A stretch of DNA of 8,181 bases from an uncultured Lachnospiraceae bacterium (GTDB taxonomy: Bacteria > Bacillota > Clostridia > Lachnospirales > Lachnospiraceae), in the NCBI GenBank assembly GCA_946566415.1, contig CAMNWW010000089.1:1-8181 (forward strand). Reading direction: 5' to 3'. A model generated the notes under the pieces. The model made no database searches. It was given only the letters and a program-made list of their open reading frames with translations, and was not told the DNA's origin. Below are positions 1 through 6,568 of the stretch, one piece after another. A program made the position numbers and the translations under genes. The stretch's first letter is position 1; every line of letters starts with the position of its first letter.

Positions 1-1
1 C

Positions 2-445
2 TACCACCCGATTCTTCTATATATGAAGGTGTGCGAATGTTTTAATGAATATGGTTTCCAAAAGCCGCAGCAGTATTACACGATTTTTTTCAGTGACTAC
101 AGTGAAAACTTTAATGAGTATCTCAGACGCTACTATGATGCTTTTCCGGAAGAGCTCCCTCCGGAGGGGCTCTGCTTTTACCCTGTATTTATGCAAAACG
201 ATGTCCATCAAAAGGATTATAACGCGCTGATGGCCGCCGCAAAAAAAGGATTCCTCCGCTCGGAAGACGTATTGGATATCGTCCGGGTTAATTTCCTTAT
301 CTTCGGCGGCATGCTCCGGCATTTTCTTTCTTTCCCTTCTGAAGTCGGCGCTCCCGGGGAGGCCGCGCGTATTACCACGCGTTATCAGGCGCATACTCTG
401 GCCGGCTACGGCGTATCGCCGGAACTGTTAAAGGATTATTATTGA
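2..445 (+). CDS. TetR/AcrR-type transcriptional regulator, C-terminal part (cut by window edge)
   Basis: The frame is open from base 2, so the ATG at 23 is not a real start. The residues encoded before it (YHPILLY) align with EDPVLIY inside the complete regulator at 5243-5923. What is visible is the ligand-binding and dimerisation half of a TetR-like protein; the N-terminal helix-turn-helix lies left of the window. An ungapped hand alignment with the second regulator gives roughly 45% identity. Shared blocks are YYD-FPEELP, GL-F-P-F, and TTRYQA-TL near the C-terminus. The gene ends with TGA at 443-445, followed by a strong terminator, and converges on the transporter gene. By analogy with the second regulator, which is divergent from the reductase genes, this one may control a minus-strand target left of the window. 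The family call is firm; the ligand is unknown. Confidence 0.85.
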   Translation, partial: YHPILLYMKVCECFNEYGFQKPQQYYTIFFSDYSENFNEYLRRYYDAFPEELPPEGLCFYPVFMQNDVHQKDYNALMAAAKKGFLRSEDVLDIVRVNFLIFGGMLRHFLSFPSEVGAPGEAARITTRYQAHTLAGYGVSPELLKDYY

Positions 446-454
446 TCATATGTC

Positions 455-499
455 AAAACCCCGCCGGGAAGATTTCTGTTCTCCCTGCGGGGTTTTTTT
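455..499. terminator. Rho-independent terminator, probably bidirectional
   Basis: AAAACCCCGC (455-464) pairs perfectly with GCGGGGTTTT (487-496), and the T run extends to 499 on the plus strand. It ends the partial regulator gene. On the minus strand the same stem ends in only four U residues, but it lies about 30 bases past the transporter stop codon, so it probably serves both convergent genes. Confidence 0.85.
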
Positions 500-529
500 A
501 CTTCTGTATCATTTTACAAGATCGCCTTC

Positions 530-2050
530 TTATTCCTGCGGCACCTTCGGAGGATTCAGCGACTCCCGTCTTTCTGCCTTCAATGCCTTCGTTGTGGACA
601 GCATCGTTCCCAACATGATGATCGAGAACGGTACGGCTCCCACAATGGACATTGTCTGTAACATATTTAATCCGTTTGCTGTAAAAAGCATCAGAGCAAG
701 AGCTGTAAGCGACTGGAGAACGCCCCAGATCACTTTTCTCTTTGTCGTCGGATTCAGATCTCCGTATGAACTCAGCATACCAAGAACGAACGTTGCAGAG
801 TCCGCTGAAGTTACGAAGAATGTACATAGCAGGATAACGACTATCATAGAAATCACTGCGCCCATCGGATACTGCTTCAGTACAACGAACAAAGCGGTCG
901 ATGTATTCTGGATCGCCTCAGCAGCAACCTCTGTACCTGTATGGATTCCCAGCATTCCAAAAATAGAGAACCAGATAATGGACACGAATGCCGGAACAAG
1001 CATAACGCCCGCGATAAATTCTTTGATGGTACGGCCTTTGGAGATACGCGCGATGAAAGTTCCTGTAAACGGAGCCCATGCAATCCACCAGCCCCAGTAG
1101 AAAATCGTCCATCCGCCGTAGAAACCAGAATCACTGTATGCGCCGTTTGCGAAAGAGTCGTGGATGAAATCCTGCAGATATCCGCCGGTACCTTCAACAA
1201 GTGTATTCAGGATATCCCTTGTCGGTCCAACGATAAGGCATGCCAGAGCCAGAATCGTACAAAGGACAACGTTCGTATTCGACAGAATCTTGATACCTTT
1301 GTCCAGACCTGTGATAGCCGAGGTCATGAACATCGCTGTAACAACAACGACGATAATGATCAGGACCGTATTATTTTCCGGAATACCGAATAGCATATTC
1401 AAACCACTGTTGATCTGCATCGCGCCAAGTCCAAGAGATGTAGCGACACCCGCAACAGTTGCAAAGATCGCAAGGATATCAATCGTCATACCGATAGGTC
1501 CCTTCACCTTCTCTTCTCCGAGGAGCGGAATGAAGATGGAGCTGATAAGACCTGGTTTATTCTTCCTGAACTGCATGTAAGCAAGCGCAAGCGCGAGTAC
1601 TGCGTAGTTCGCCCACGGATGCAGGCCCCAGTGCAGGAACGCACGCTTCATAGCAAACTCTGCCGCCGCCGGAGTCCCTGCTTCGATGGAACTGATCGGT
1701 GCCATAAAGAAGTTCAGCGGTTCCGCTGTTCCCCAGAATACCAGGCCGATTCCCATTCCTGCTGAGAACAGCATGGCAAACCATGTCAAAAAACTATACT
1801 CTGGTTTGGAATCGTCGGGTCCAAGTTTGATATTTTTATATTTGCTGAAAAATCCAAGCCAAACGCAGAAAACAACAAACGACGTCATGATCAGCGCGTA
1901 CCACCAGCTAAAATTCGTGGTGATAAAACTGTTGACGCTTGTTGCGACCGCTTCAAAACTCTTTGGCAGCGCCAGCCCCCACACAACAAGCGCGCCAACA
2001 ATGATAAGCGAAATTACAAACGTATAATTTACCTTGTTCTTGTTTTCCAT
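530..2050 (-). CDS. BCCT-family glycine betaine (quaternary amine) transporter
   Basis: A membrane carrier of the betaine/choline/carnitine transporter family, probably importing glycine betaine with Na+. It has 506 residues and many hydrophobic segments, as expected for the 12-helix BCCT fold. Hallmarks in order are GMGIG (about residues 98-102) followed by FWGTAEPL; HWGLHPWANY, with W141, W146 and Y149 spaced like the BetP aromatic box; WGWWIAWAPF (W321, W322, W325), matching the BetP substrate-site tryptophans; and TSADSA with T414/S415, the positions that bind Na+ in BetP. I chose the ATG at 2048-2050 because GGGGG lies at 2056-2060; an alternative ATG at 2060-2062 adds four residues but lacks a clear ribosome binding site. 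It is the last gene on the minus strand after the two reductase genes, so it most likely supplies their substrate. Choline, carnitine or another betaine is possible. Confidence 0.93.
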   Translation of the reverse strand: MENKNKVNYTFVISLIIVGALVVWGLALPKSFEAVATSVNSFITTNFSWWYALIMTSFVVFCVWLGFFSKYKNIKLGPDDSKPEYSFLTWFAMLFSAGMGIGLVFWGTAEPLNFFMAPISSIEAGTPAAAEFAMKRAFLHWGLHPWANYAVLALALAYMQFRKNKPGLISSIFIPLLGEEKVKGPIGMTIDILAIFATVAGVATSLGLGAMQINSGLNMLFGIPENNTVLIIIVVVVTAMFMTSAITGLDKGIKILSNTNVVLCTILALACLIVGPTRDILNTLVEGTGGYLQDFIHDSFANGAYSDSGFYGGWTIFYWGWWIAWAPFTGTFIARISKGRTIKEFIAGVMLVPAFVSIIWFSIFGMLGIHTGTEVAAEAIQNTSTALFVVLKQYPMGAVISMIVVILLCTFFVTSADSATFVLGMLSSYGDLNPTTKRKVIWGVLQSLTALALMLFTANGLNMLQTMSIVGAVPFSIIMLGTMLSTTKALKAERRESLNPPKVPQE

Positions 2051-2079
2051 ATGTACCCCCATTTCTTTCTTTTATTTCG

Positions 2080-2127
2080 GTTATCCGGAAGCCTGCTTTA
2101 CAGGCTCCCGGGATGCTCCGGCATAAC
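2080..2127. repeat. Hairpin-forming element next to the transporter start
   Basis: Nested inverted repeats. GTTAT (2080-2084) and CCGGA (2085-2089) pair with TCCGG (2117-2121) and ATAAC (2123-2127), with C2122 bulged. Inside, AGCCTG (2090-2095) pairs with CAGGCT (2101-2106). No U run follows on either strand, so this is not a classical terminator. It lies about 30 bases upstream of the transporter start and could affect RNA stability or translation of that gene. Confidence 0.55.
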
Positions 2128-2129
2128 TC

Positions 2130-2160
2130 GCACTAAGCTCGTGAAATACCTCGCTAAGTG
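2130..2160. repeat. 31-bp direct repeat, copy 1
   Basis: Identical to 2240-2270 except at one base (A2145 versus G2255). Each copy is itself an imperfect inverted repeat: CACTAAGC at one end pairs with GCTAAGTG at the other except for one A-A mismatch. It belongs to the repeat array between the beta-subunit and transporter genes. Confidence 0.8.
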
Positions 2161-2171
2161 ACCATTCGGTA

Positions 2172-2233
2172 ATACCTGGTCTGCTAAACTCCTGCTTCGT
2201 CTGCCGACTTGCACTCGTTAAGCATCCAGGTAT
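2172..2233. repeat. 62-bp imperfect palindrome between the two direct repeats
   Basis: ATACCTGG (2172-2179) pairs perfectly with CCAGGTAT (2226-2233). Further in, TGCT-A-AAC (2182-2189) pairs with GTT-A-AGCA (2217-2224), again with a single A-A mismatch as in the flanking 31-bp repeats. The arms resemble diverged versions of those repeats, so the whole interval 2080-2270 appears to be one composite repetitive element. Confidence 0.65.
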
Positions 2234-2239
2234 GTGTTT

Positions 2240-2270
2240 GCACTAAGCTCGTGAGATACCTCGCTAAGTG
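2240..2270. repeat. 31-bp direct repeat, copy 2
   Basis: The second copy of the repeat at 2130-2160, in the same orientation and offset by 110 bases. It ends four bases from the stop codon of the selenoprotein gene on the minus strand, so it would lie at the very start of that gene's 3' untranslated RNA. Confidence 0.8.
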
Positions 2271-2274
2271 CTCA

Positions 2275-3582
2275 CTACACCTTAAATACTGTCTGTTCTT
2301 TGATGTCGATACCAAGGCTTTCTACAGCGACTTTTGTTCTGTGATAACGAAGTTTCCACTGATCTTCCTTGGACGTTCCCGGATCGCCGAGCGGATACGG
2401 GATAGAGATCGTCGGAACGATTCTGTTAGAGCCGACAGTCTTTGCAACCGGAATCAAGTTACACATCTGAACAATCGGGAATCCTGCCTTCTCTACTTCT
2501 TTTACCATCGTTGCACCGCAACGTGTACAGGTACCTCATGTAGAGACCATGATAACGCCGTCTACCCCGTCTTCTTTCAGGTACGGGATGATCTCCTTGG
2601 CCATTCTCCTTGCTTCTGCCTCTGTCGTTCCTGTTCCTACGGTTGTATAGAAGTAATCATGAAGACTTCCGAATACGCCTTCTTTTTGCAGTACTTTCAG
2701 TGCGTCGACCGGTGTAATAACGTTCGGGTTAGCGTCTGCCGCCGCCGGGTCAAATCCTGCATGGATCGTCTTGTACTCTCCGCCTTTAAGCGCTTCAGTA
2801 TCCGCAATGTTGTAACGTCCCCAACGGGTTGCGGAAGCTGACTGGATATGATCCGGATTATCTACCGGTACGATACCGCCTGTATTAAGAAGTGCGATCT
2901 TTGCATGCGGCAGATCCTTGATCGCCGGAGCAATCGGCACACGGTCAAGCTTCGGCATCGGAAGCTCTGTCTTAAACGGCTCGCCGTTCAGCTTCTTAAG
3001 CAGCATATCGATCATACGTACAGTCGCCGGCGTTCCGTCTTCGAGCCATACCTGATGGCGGATTCCTCTTGCGAAGTATCCTTCTGTCTCCGCGTCCCCT
3101 ACCGGTTCTCCCTTAAGGAGCTTATTCGCTACATTTGCCATAGCCTTAACATCCTGTCTCATCTTGGAAGCGATATTTCCGCCTTTCAGGATATACATTT
3201 CTTTTTTGAACATATCGACGCCAGGCGTCTCCTCGTTCATGGAAGTTACAACCGGCACGCCGAATTTTTCTTTTACCGCTTTACAGATGGTTCCGCATGC
3301 AACCGTGTAACGTCCAGCCTGAAACGCAGGTCCTGCAAGGAAAATATCCATCTCTTTTCCTTCCAGCATGCCAAGGATCGTCTGAACTGCTTCGTCTGTA
3401 TTACTTCCCATGTAGTTGTCGCCGCAGATAATGGTGTGTGTTACTTCTGTATCTTCTAACTCTTTTGCAAACTGCATAGCAGGTCCGATCTGTCCTTCGT
3501 GAATCTCCGGAGCCGCGCCAGCTTTTTCTTCTCCACCGATCTGTCCAAAGAATTGGTTTACATATACAATCGCTTTTTTCAT
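2275..3582 (-). CDS. grdH: Betaine-type reductase component B, beta subunit, selenoprotein (GrdB/GrdF/GrdH family)
   Basis: The selenocysteine subunit of the substrate-binding component B of a glycine/sarcosine/betaine reductase. It works with the alpha subunit to cleave the C-N bond and pass a carboxymethyl group to selenoprotein A; component C then releases acetyl phosphate. Read through the UGA, the product has 435 residues, the usual family length, with Sec349 in a U-G-T-C-T-R-C motif (Sec349, Cys352, Cys355). The frame stays open for 86 more codons to the TAG at 2275-2277, and the homology continues past the UGA. The N-terminus MKKAIVYVNQFFGQIGGEEK is typical of GrdB. The ATG at 3580-3582 has a strong ribosome binding site at 3591-3597; the in-frame ATG at 3625-3627 lies inside the alpha gene and is not used. 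Only 14 bases separate it from the alpha gene. The betaine assignment (grdH) rests on the alpha subunit and transporter and is less certain than the family. Confidence 0.95.
2503..2535 (-). promoter_or_regulatory. Predicted bacterial SECIS stem-loop directly after the UGA
   Basis: On the mRNA, CGUUGC (2523-2518) and GCAACG (2514-2509) form a perfect 6-bp apical stem with loop GGU (2517-2515). Below it, UACC (2533-2530) pairs with GGUA (2506-2503) across an internal loop. In bacteria the SelB-binding element lies in the coding sequence just 3' of the UGA, and the E. coli fdhF loop also carries GGU. This is a manual fold, not a computed one. Confidence 0.7.
2536..2538 (-). other. In-frame UGA read as selenocysteine (Sec349)
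   Basis: The codon is TGA on the minus strand, within the context S-T-U-G-T-C-T-R-C-G-A-T, which matches the selenocysteine site of GrdB-family proteins. Conserved sequence continues uninterrupted on both sides. Decoding requires SelA, SelB, SelC and SelD, none of which is encoded in this window. Confidence 0.95.
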
Positions 3583-3590
3583 CTTCTGCC

Positions 3591-3597
3591 CACCTCC
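3591..3597 (-). promoter_or_regulatory. Ribosome binding site fixing the beta-subunit start
   Basis: GGAGGTG on the minus strand, 8 bases upstream of the ATG at 3580-3582. It touches the TAG stop of the alpha gene (3597-3599), so the two genes are probably translationally coupled. It rules out the upstream in-frame ATG at 3625-3627. Confidence 0.9.
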
Positions 3598-4922
3598 TAG
3601 AATTCTTTCATTGTTTTCGGAGACCATCCGATTACCTGGTCGCCACAGAACATAGAGTTATTCTCCATAATGATGGATCCGTCTGCTCTCACGGAAGGTC
3701 CTAACAGCTCGTCGTCCGCCCAACCGCCGGAGAGACCGTCTCTCTTCAAAGCATCCAGCTCGCCGAGCACTGTTTCCATCGGAGGCAGTTCGATCAGTTC
3801 AGATACATTTCCACAGGATACGATTGCGTCGCACTTTTCATCCAATGTAACCAGAGGCTGAGACTGTCCGTCACGGCCGGTACACTCATTCGTAACGCCG
3901 ACTACCTTCACACCTGCGTCCTCAAGAGCAACGTAGCATCCTACAAAGTCTGCGTCCGGATTTCCGTAACCTTCCTCAGCAAGGACCGCTCCGTCTGCTC
4001 CGAGAGATTTCGCGATCTGTGCTACAAAGAGCGCGGAACGTTCTTTCTGCTCCAGAGCTACGTTCAGGTTAGACATAATAACTCCCAGGAAGTTGATCGT
4101 CTTTCCATGTTCTGCGTAAAGCGCTTTGATGCTCGGGCAGTTCTGGAAATCATATGTAGACCACTTAGAAGATACCGGCATAAAGCTTCCTGATACCAAT
4201 GCTCCGTCTAATACTTCATTCGGATGCATAACAGTCGGCACAAAATGGTTCATATCCCAGCCATAGACCAAATCGTTGTATCCCATCTCTTCCATCTGGG
4301 ACTGCGGCTGCATAACATAGACAACAGACGGAAGTTTCTCCACTTCCGCTCCGCGCTTAATCATCTGGCCCAGCTCATAAACCTCTGTATCTTCCGGGGT
4401 TAAATCTTTCACGCACTGTCCGATGAATTCAGCAAGCTTATGTCCTGCCCTTCTTAATGCATCATTCTTCTTCTGCTGCTCATGCCTTTCAAACTCTTCG
4501 TTCGTATCCGCTACCAATACGATATTGTTCAGATATCCATAGTAGGTATACTTCTGCCCTTCTCCACTCATGTCGATGATTCCATCCTGGAATCCTCCCC
4601 AATGTCTTCCAACTACAAGGACACTGCAATTCTTAAGAGCATATGTAACGCCGTCTCCTGCTGGCGCCATCTCGCTGGTATATCCTGGGAAAAGCCCTCT
4701 TCCATCCAGGCGGCACCTCGGCTCGATTGCTTCTTTTACCGGGCACATACGAATCTTATCCCCCGGTTTAGCAATGTACAGCTCTGCTTCTGTGATTCTG
4801 TCGTCTTCACGGATAAATGCAAGCGCTTCTTCCTTGTTGATCGTCAGCACTCCGTCCTTGAAAGACAACTCACTGCCAAATACAATATCCTTTACATGAA
4901 AATTACCGATTGTGAGTTTCAT
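3597..4922 (-). CDS. grdI: Betaine-type reductase component B, alpha subunit (GrdE/GrdG/GrdI family)
   Basis: The 441-residue partner of the selenoprotein beta subunit in component B of a glycine/sarcosine/betaine-type reductase, a cytoplasmic Stickland enzyme. Family blocks include IEPRCRLDGRGLFPG (about 67-80), FQDGIIDMSG (111-120), the LDGALVSG region (238-245), INFLGVI (276-282), GYGNPDAD (318-325) and RADGSI near the end. In GrdE the mid-protein Cys after SGN is cleaved to form a pyruvoyl group. Here the segment reads SGSFMPVSSKW, with Phe247 at that place and no Cys until 262, so self-processing is not expected. Purified betaine-type component B is reported as two uncleaved subunits of about 45 and 48 kDa, which fits. 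The start ATG is preceded by AAAGGAG (4930-4936). It is the first gene of the minus-strand cluster. The family call is firm; betaine specificity is an inference from Phe247 and the BCCT neighbour. Confidence 0.93.
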   Translation of the reverse strand: MKLTIGNFHVKDIVFGSELSFKDGVLTINKEEALAFIREDDRITEAELYIAKPGDKIRMCPVKEAIEPRCRLDGRGLFPGYTSEMAPAGDGVTYALKNCSVLVVGRHWGGFQDGIIDMSGEGQKYTYYGYLNNIVLVADTNEEFERHEQQKKNDALRRAGHKLAEFIGQCVKDLTPEDTEVYELGQMIKRGAEVEKLPSVVYVMQPQSQMEEMGYNDLVYGWDMNHFVPTVMHPNEVLDGALVSGSFMPVSSKWSTYDFQNCPSIKALYAEHGKTINFLGVIMSNLNVALEQKERSALFVAQIAKSLGADGAVLAEEGYGNPDADFVGCYVALEDAGVKVVGVTNECTGRDGQSQPLVTLDEKCDAIVSCGNVSELIELPPMETVLGELDALKRDGLSGGWADDELLGPSVRADGSIIMENNSMFCGDQVIGWSPKTMKEF

Positions 4923-4956
4923 TACGACTCTCCTTTCGTTTTTTGAATATGTCTAC

Positions 4957-4985
4957 ATTTTAACATACACATTTGTTTTAGTAAA
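4957..4985 (-). promoter_or_regulatory. Predicted promoter of the reductase-transporter cluster
   Basis: On the minus strand, -35 TTTACT (4985-4980) and -10 TAAAAT (4962-4957) are separated by 17 bases. This gives a start point near 4950 and a leader of about 28 bases before the alpha-subunit ATG. The -35 box overlaps the edge of the 27-bp palindrome at 4983-5009, so the site is likely under control of the divergent regulator. Confidence 0.6.
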
Positions 4986-5009
4986 CACGTTTATTCAATA
5001 AACGCGTTT
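4983..5009. promoter_or_regulatory. 27-bp palindromic operator, likely bound by the TetR-type regulator
   Basis: Arms AAACACGTTTATT (4983-4995) and AATAAACGCGTTT (4997-5009) are inverted repeats around C4996 and match at 12 of 13 positions. Each half contains a smaller palindrome, AAACACGTTT or AAACGCGTTT, which would suit two regulator dimers. It overlaps the -35 of the reductase promoter by three bases. TetR-family proteins commonly bind such sites between divergent genes. Repression or activation cannot be told from sequence alone. Confidence 0.65.
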
Positions 5010-5163
5010 TAAAATTTCACAAAATTTTTATACTTTTTTTGTGCAATATAGATAATATCAATTTTTGTTATTGTTTTTTTCTATAAATAAGCGTTTTATC
5101 CAAAATATCATAGAAAACAAAAAGTCTTTGTAATTTTTGATTCACCCTAGAATCTGTTTTATA

Positions 5164-5191
5164 TTGCGAAGATCTCAAATTATGATATACT
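5164..5191 (+). promoter_or_regulatory. Predicted promoter of the TetR-type regulator gene
   Basis: TTGCGA (5164-5169) and TATACT (5186-5191) are separated by 16 bases, giving a start near 5198 and a leader of about 45 bases. Between the two divergent promoters the DNA is very AT-rich. A partial match to the operator (GCGTTTTA, 5091-5098) is the only other related sequence seen there. Confidence 0.55.
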
Positions 5192-5242
5192 GGATTTATC
5201 CGGGGAATTCTTGGATATTTGAAACTACTAGGAGAGACTATT

Positions 5243-5923
5243 ATGACTAAAAAAGAAATTCGTTATAAACGTATGATACGCCATTTGACCCAGACAGTCT
5301 GGTCTATTATCGACTCAGAAGGAATGGACGCGGTAACAGCAAGAAAAGCCGCCGATCTGGCAGGTTATAACGTTGCTACTTTATATAACTATTTTGAAAA
5401 CCTGAACCACCTGATATTTTTTGCATCGTTCCGCGCTCTTAAGGATTATGCAATGGCGCTCCCTGAACATACAAAAGGAATCGAGGACCCTGTTCTTATC
5501 TACATAAAGACCTGGGAATGTTTTAATGCGTTTGCTTATAAAGAACCTTTATATTATAAAAATATCTTTCTCGGCGGACATACGGCAAAATATAATCAAT
5601 CTTTACAACTGTATTATGACGTTTTTCCCGAAGAACTCCCTTCGGACGGCCTGCAGTTCCTTCCTATGTTCCGGGAAGGCGACCTGTATGAGAGGGATTT
5701 TAAACTCCTTTCCGCCGCTGCGCATAACGGGAGCTTCGGCATGGAGAATGTCCGGGATATCTCGAATATGAACGTCGTCTTGTTCAGCGGAATGCTGAAC
5801 CGCTTCCTTACCTCCGAATGGAATCCGGGACCGGAGGACGCGGCTAAAGCCACGACGCGTTATCAGGCGCGGACGCTTATGGCATACGGGATTTCAAAAG
5901 AGTTGCTGGAGGACTACTTATAG
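5243..5923 (+). CDS. TetR/AcrR-type transcriptional regulator, probable regulator of the betaine reductase cluster
   Basis: A 226-residue DNA-binding regulator with the N-terminal TetR helix-turn-helix at about residues 31-51 (VTARKAADLAGYNVATLYNY) and a helical C-terminal ligand domain. The ATG at 5243 is preferred because AGGAGA lies at 5230-5235; a TTG at 5219 in the same frame has no such site. It is divergent from the reductase alpha gene, and the shared 320-base intergenic region holds a strong palindrome, so it most likely controls the reductase and transporter. The inducer could be betaine or a related amine, which is inference. It is homologous over its C-terminal two-thirds to the partial regulator at 2-445, indicating an expanded local subfamily. 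It ends with TAG and a terminator 15 bases downstream. Confidence 0.9.
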   Translation: MTKKEIRYKRMIRHLTQTVWSIIDSEGMDAVTARKAADLAGYNVATLYNYFENLNHLIFFASFRALKDYAMALPEHTKGIEDPVLIYIKTWECFNAFAYKEPLYYKNIFLGGHTAKYNQSLQLYYDVFPEELPSDGLQFLPMFREGDLYERDFKLLSAAAHNGSFGMENVRDISNMNVVLFSGMLNRFLTSEWNPGPEDAAKATTRYQARTLMAYGISKELLEDYL

Positions 5924-5938
5924 AAAAATCCCCCGGAC

Positions 5939-5980
5939 AATCCGTCTTCAGCCGATGAGGCTTGAGACGGATTTTATCTT
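5939..5980 (+). terminator. Rho-independent terminator of the regulator gene
   Basis: AATCCGTCT (5939-5947) pairs with AGACGGATT (5965-5973), and AGCC pairs with GGCT inside around the loop GATGA. The tail is TTTATCTT. It lies between two convergent transcription units. The leftward DUF3841 operon may also use the stem, but its U run on that strand is displaced. Confidence 0.8.
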
Positions 5981-6016
5981 ATCCCATGGTTGTATTCGAC
6001 CCTTAAAATCATTATA

Positions 6017-6568
6017 CTAGCTGACGACCCACTCCCTTTTTATCCTCCACGCCGCCCCTTGAAGATAAGTCTCCTCCACATCCGTTTCTTCAAAAAGCTT
6101 TTCCCAGCTCTGCATGATCTTCCGCTTCAGCGCAGGATAGAACGGATTCTTTAGTACGTCGGTGACGTCTGTTATTCCCTGCCTTTCTAGCTCTTTATCG
6201 AACGCCCTTACCTCCTCTTCTGTTCCGACCAAAGACATATTGAGGATCTTATTCCATTTCCGCATATCGAACAAAAGCAGTTCCTCTGACGGGATTTTTA
6301 GCCCCATGAGCGGCACGCCGCCCTGTGCGCCCGTCCATTTCGGATCCTTATAAAGCCACACCGGTGATTCCGCCTCCTCAGGACGGGGGACTCTTTTTGC
6401 CATGCCTTCCCCCAGGAAATGATATGCAAGCCGGAAGCTCCACGCCGTCTCCTTATACTTCTCTTCTATGTACTGCTTTTTCACATAATAAACCCCGTCT
6501 TTTTCCAGAGTATCCAGAACAATCTGCGCCTGCGCCGTCCACATGAGCACATTACTTTTCGTCTCCAT
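6017..6568 (-). CDS. DUF3841 family protein, second gene of a tandem pair
   Basis: A 183-residue protein of unknown function that I recognise as DUF3841. Family features are LMWTAQ near the N-terminus, DGVYYVKKQYIEEKY (about 24-38), RPEEAESPVWLY (62-73), LLLFDMRKWNKILN (97-110), NPFYPALKRKI (141-151) and WRIKREWV at the C-terminus. There is no signal peptide or membrane segment, so it is probably cytoplasmic. The ATG at 6566-6568 follows a strong AAGGAGGTG. Its first 17 bases overlap the end of the upstream paralogue, which implies translational coupling. It keeps the RPEEAESP motif that the upstream copy has lost. No catalytic motif is evident. Confidence 0.85.
   Translation of the reverse strand: METKSNVLMWTAQAQIVLDTLEKDGVYYVKKQYIEEKYKETAWSFRLAYHFLGEGMAKRVPRPEEAESPVWLYKDPKWTGAQGGVPLMGLKIPSEELLLFDMRKWNKILNMSLVGTEEEVRAFDKELERQGITDVTDVLKNPFYPALKRKIMQSWEKLFEETDVEETYLQGAAWRIKREWVVS

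Noticed and set aside
23..445. A complete 140-residue gene starting at ATG 23
   Set aside because: The frame is open to the window edge and the upstream residues align with the interior of the second regulator, so this ATG is an internal Met of a truncated gene.
450..1100. Long plus-strand open frame opposite the transporter
   Set aside because: It is an antisense shadow of the BCCT gene, with no ribosome binding site or recognisable family.
2130..2270. CRISPR array
   Set aside because: Only two repeat copies, with a structured 79-base interval that itself contains related repeats, and no cas genes.
2209..3459. Plus-strand open frames opposite the beta subunit
   Set aside because: They are Cys- and Arg-rich shadow translations of a strongly conserved minus-strand gene.
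2536..3627. A stand-alone 363-residue protein ending at the TGA
   Set aside because: The TGA is a selenocysteine codon, and the first 15 residues lie upstream of the real start with its ribosome binding site.
5105..5188. ATATCATA (5105-5112) and TATGATAT (5181-5188) as a second operator
   Set aside because: The arms are 68 bases apart, short and made of low-complexity AT sequence, so chance is a sufficient explanation.
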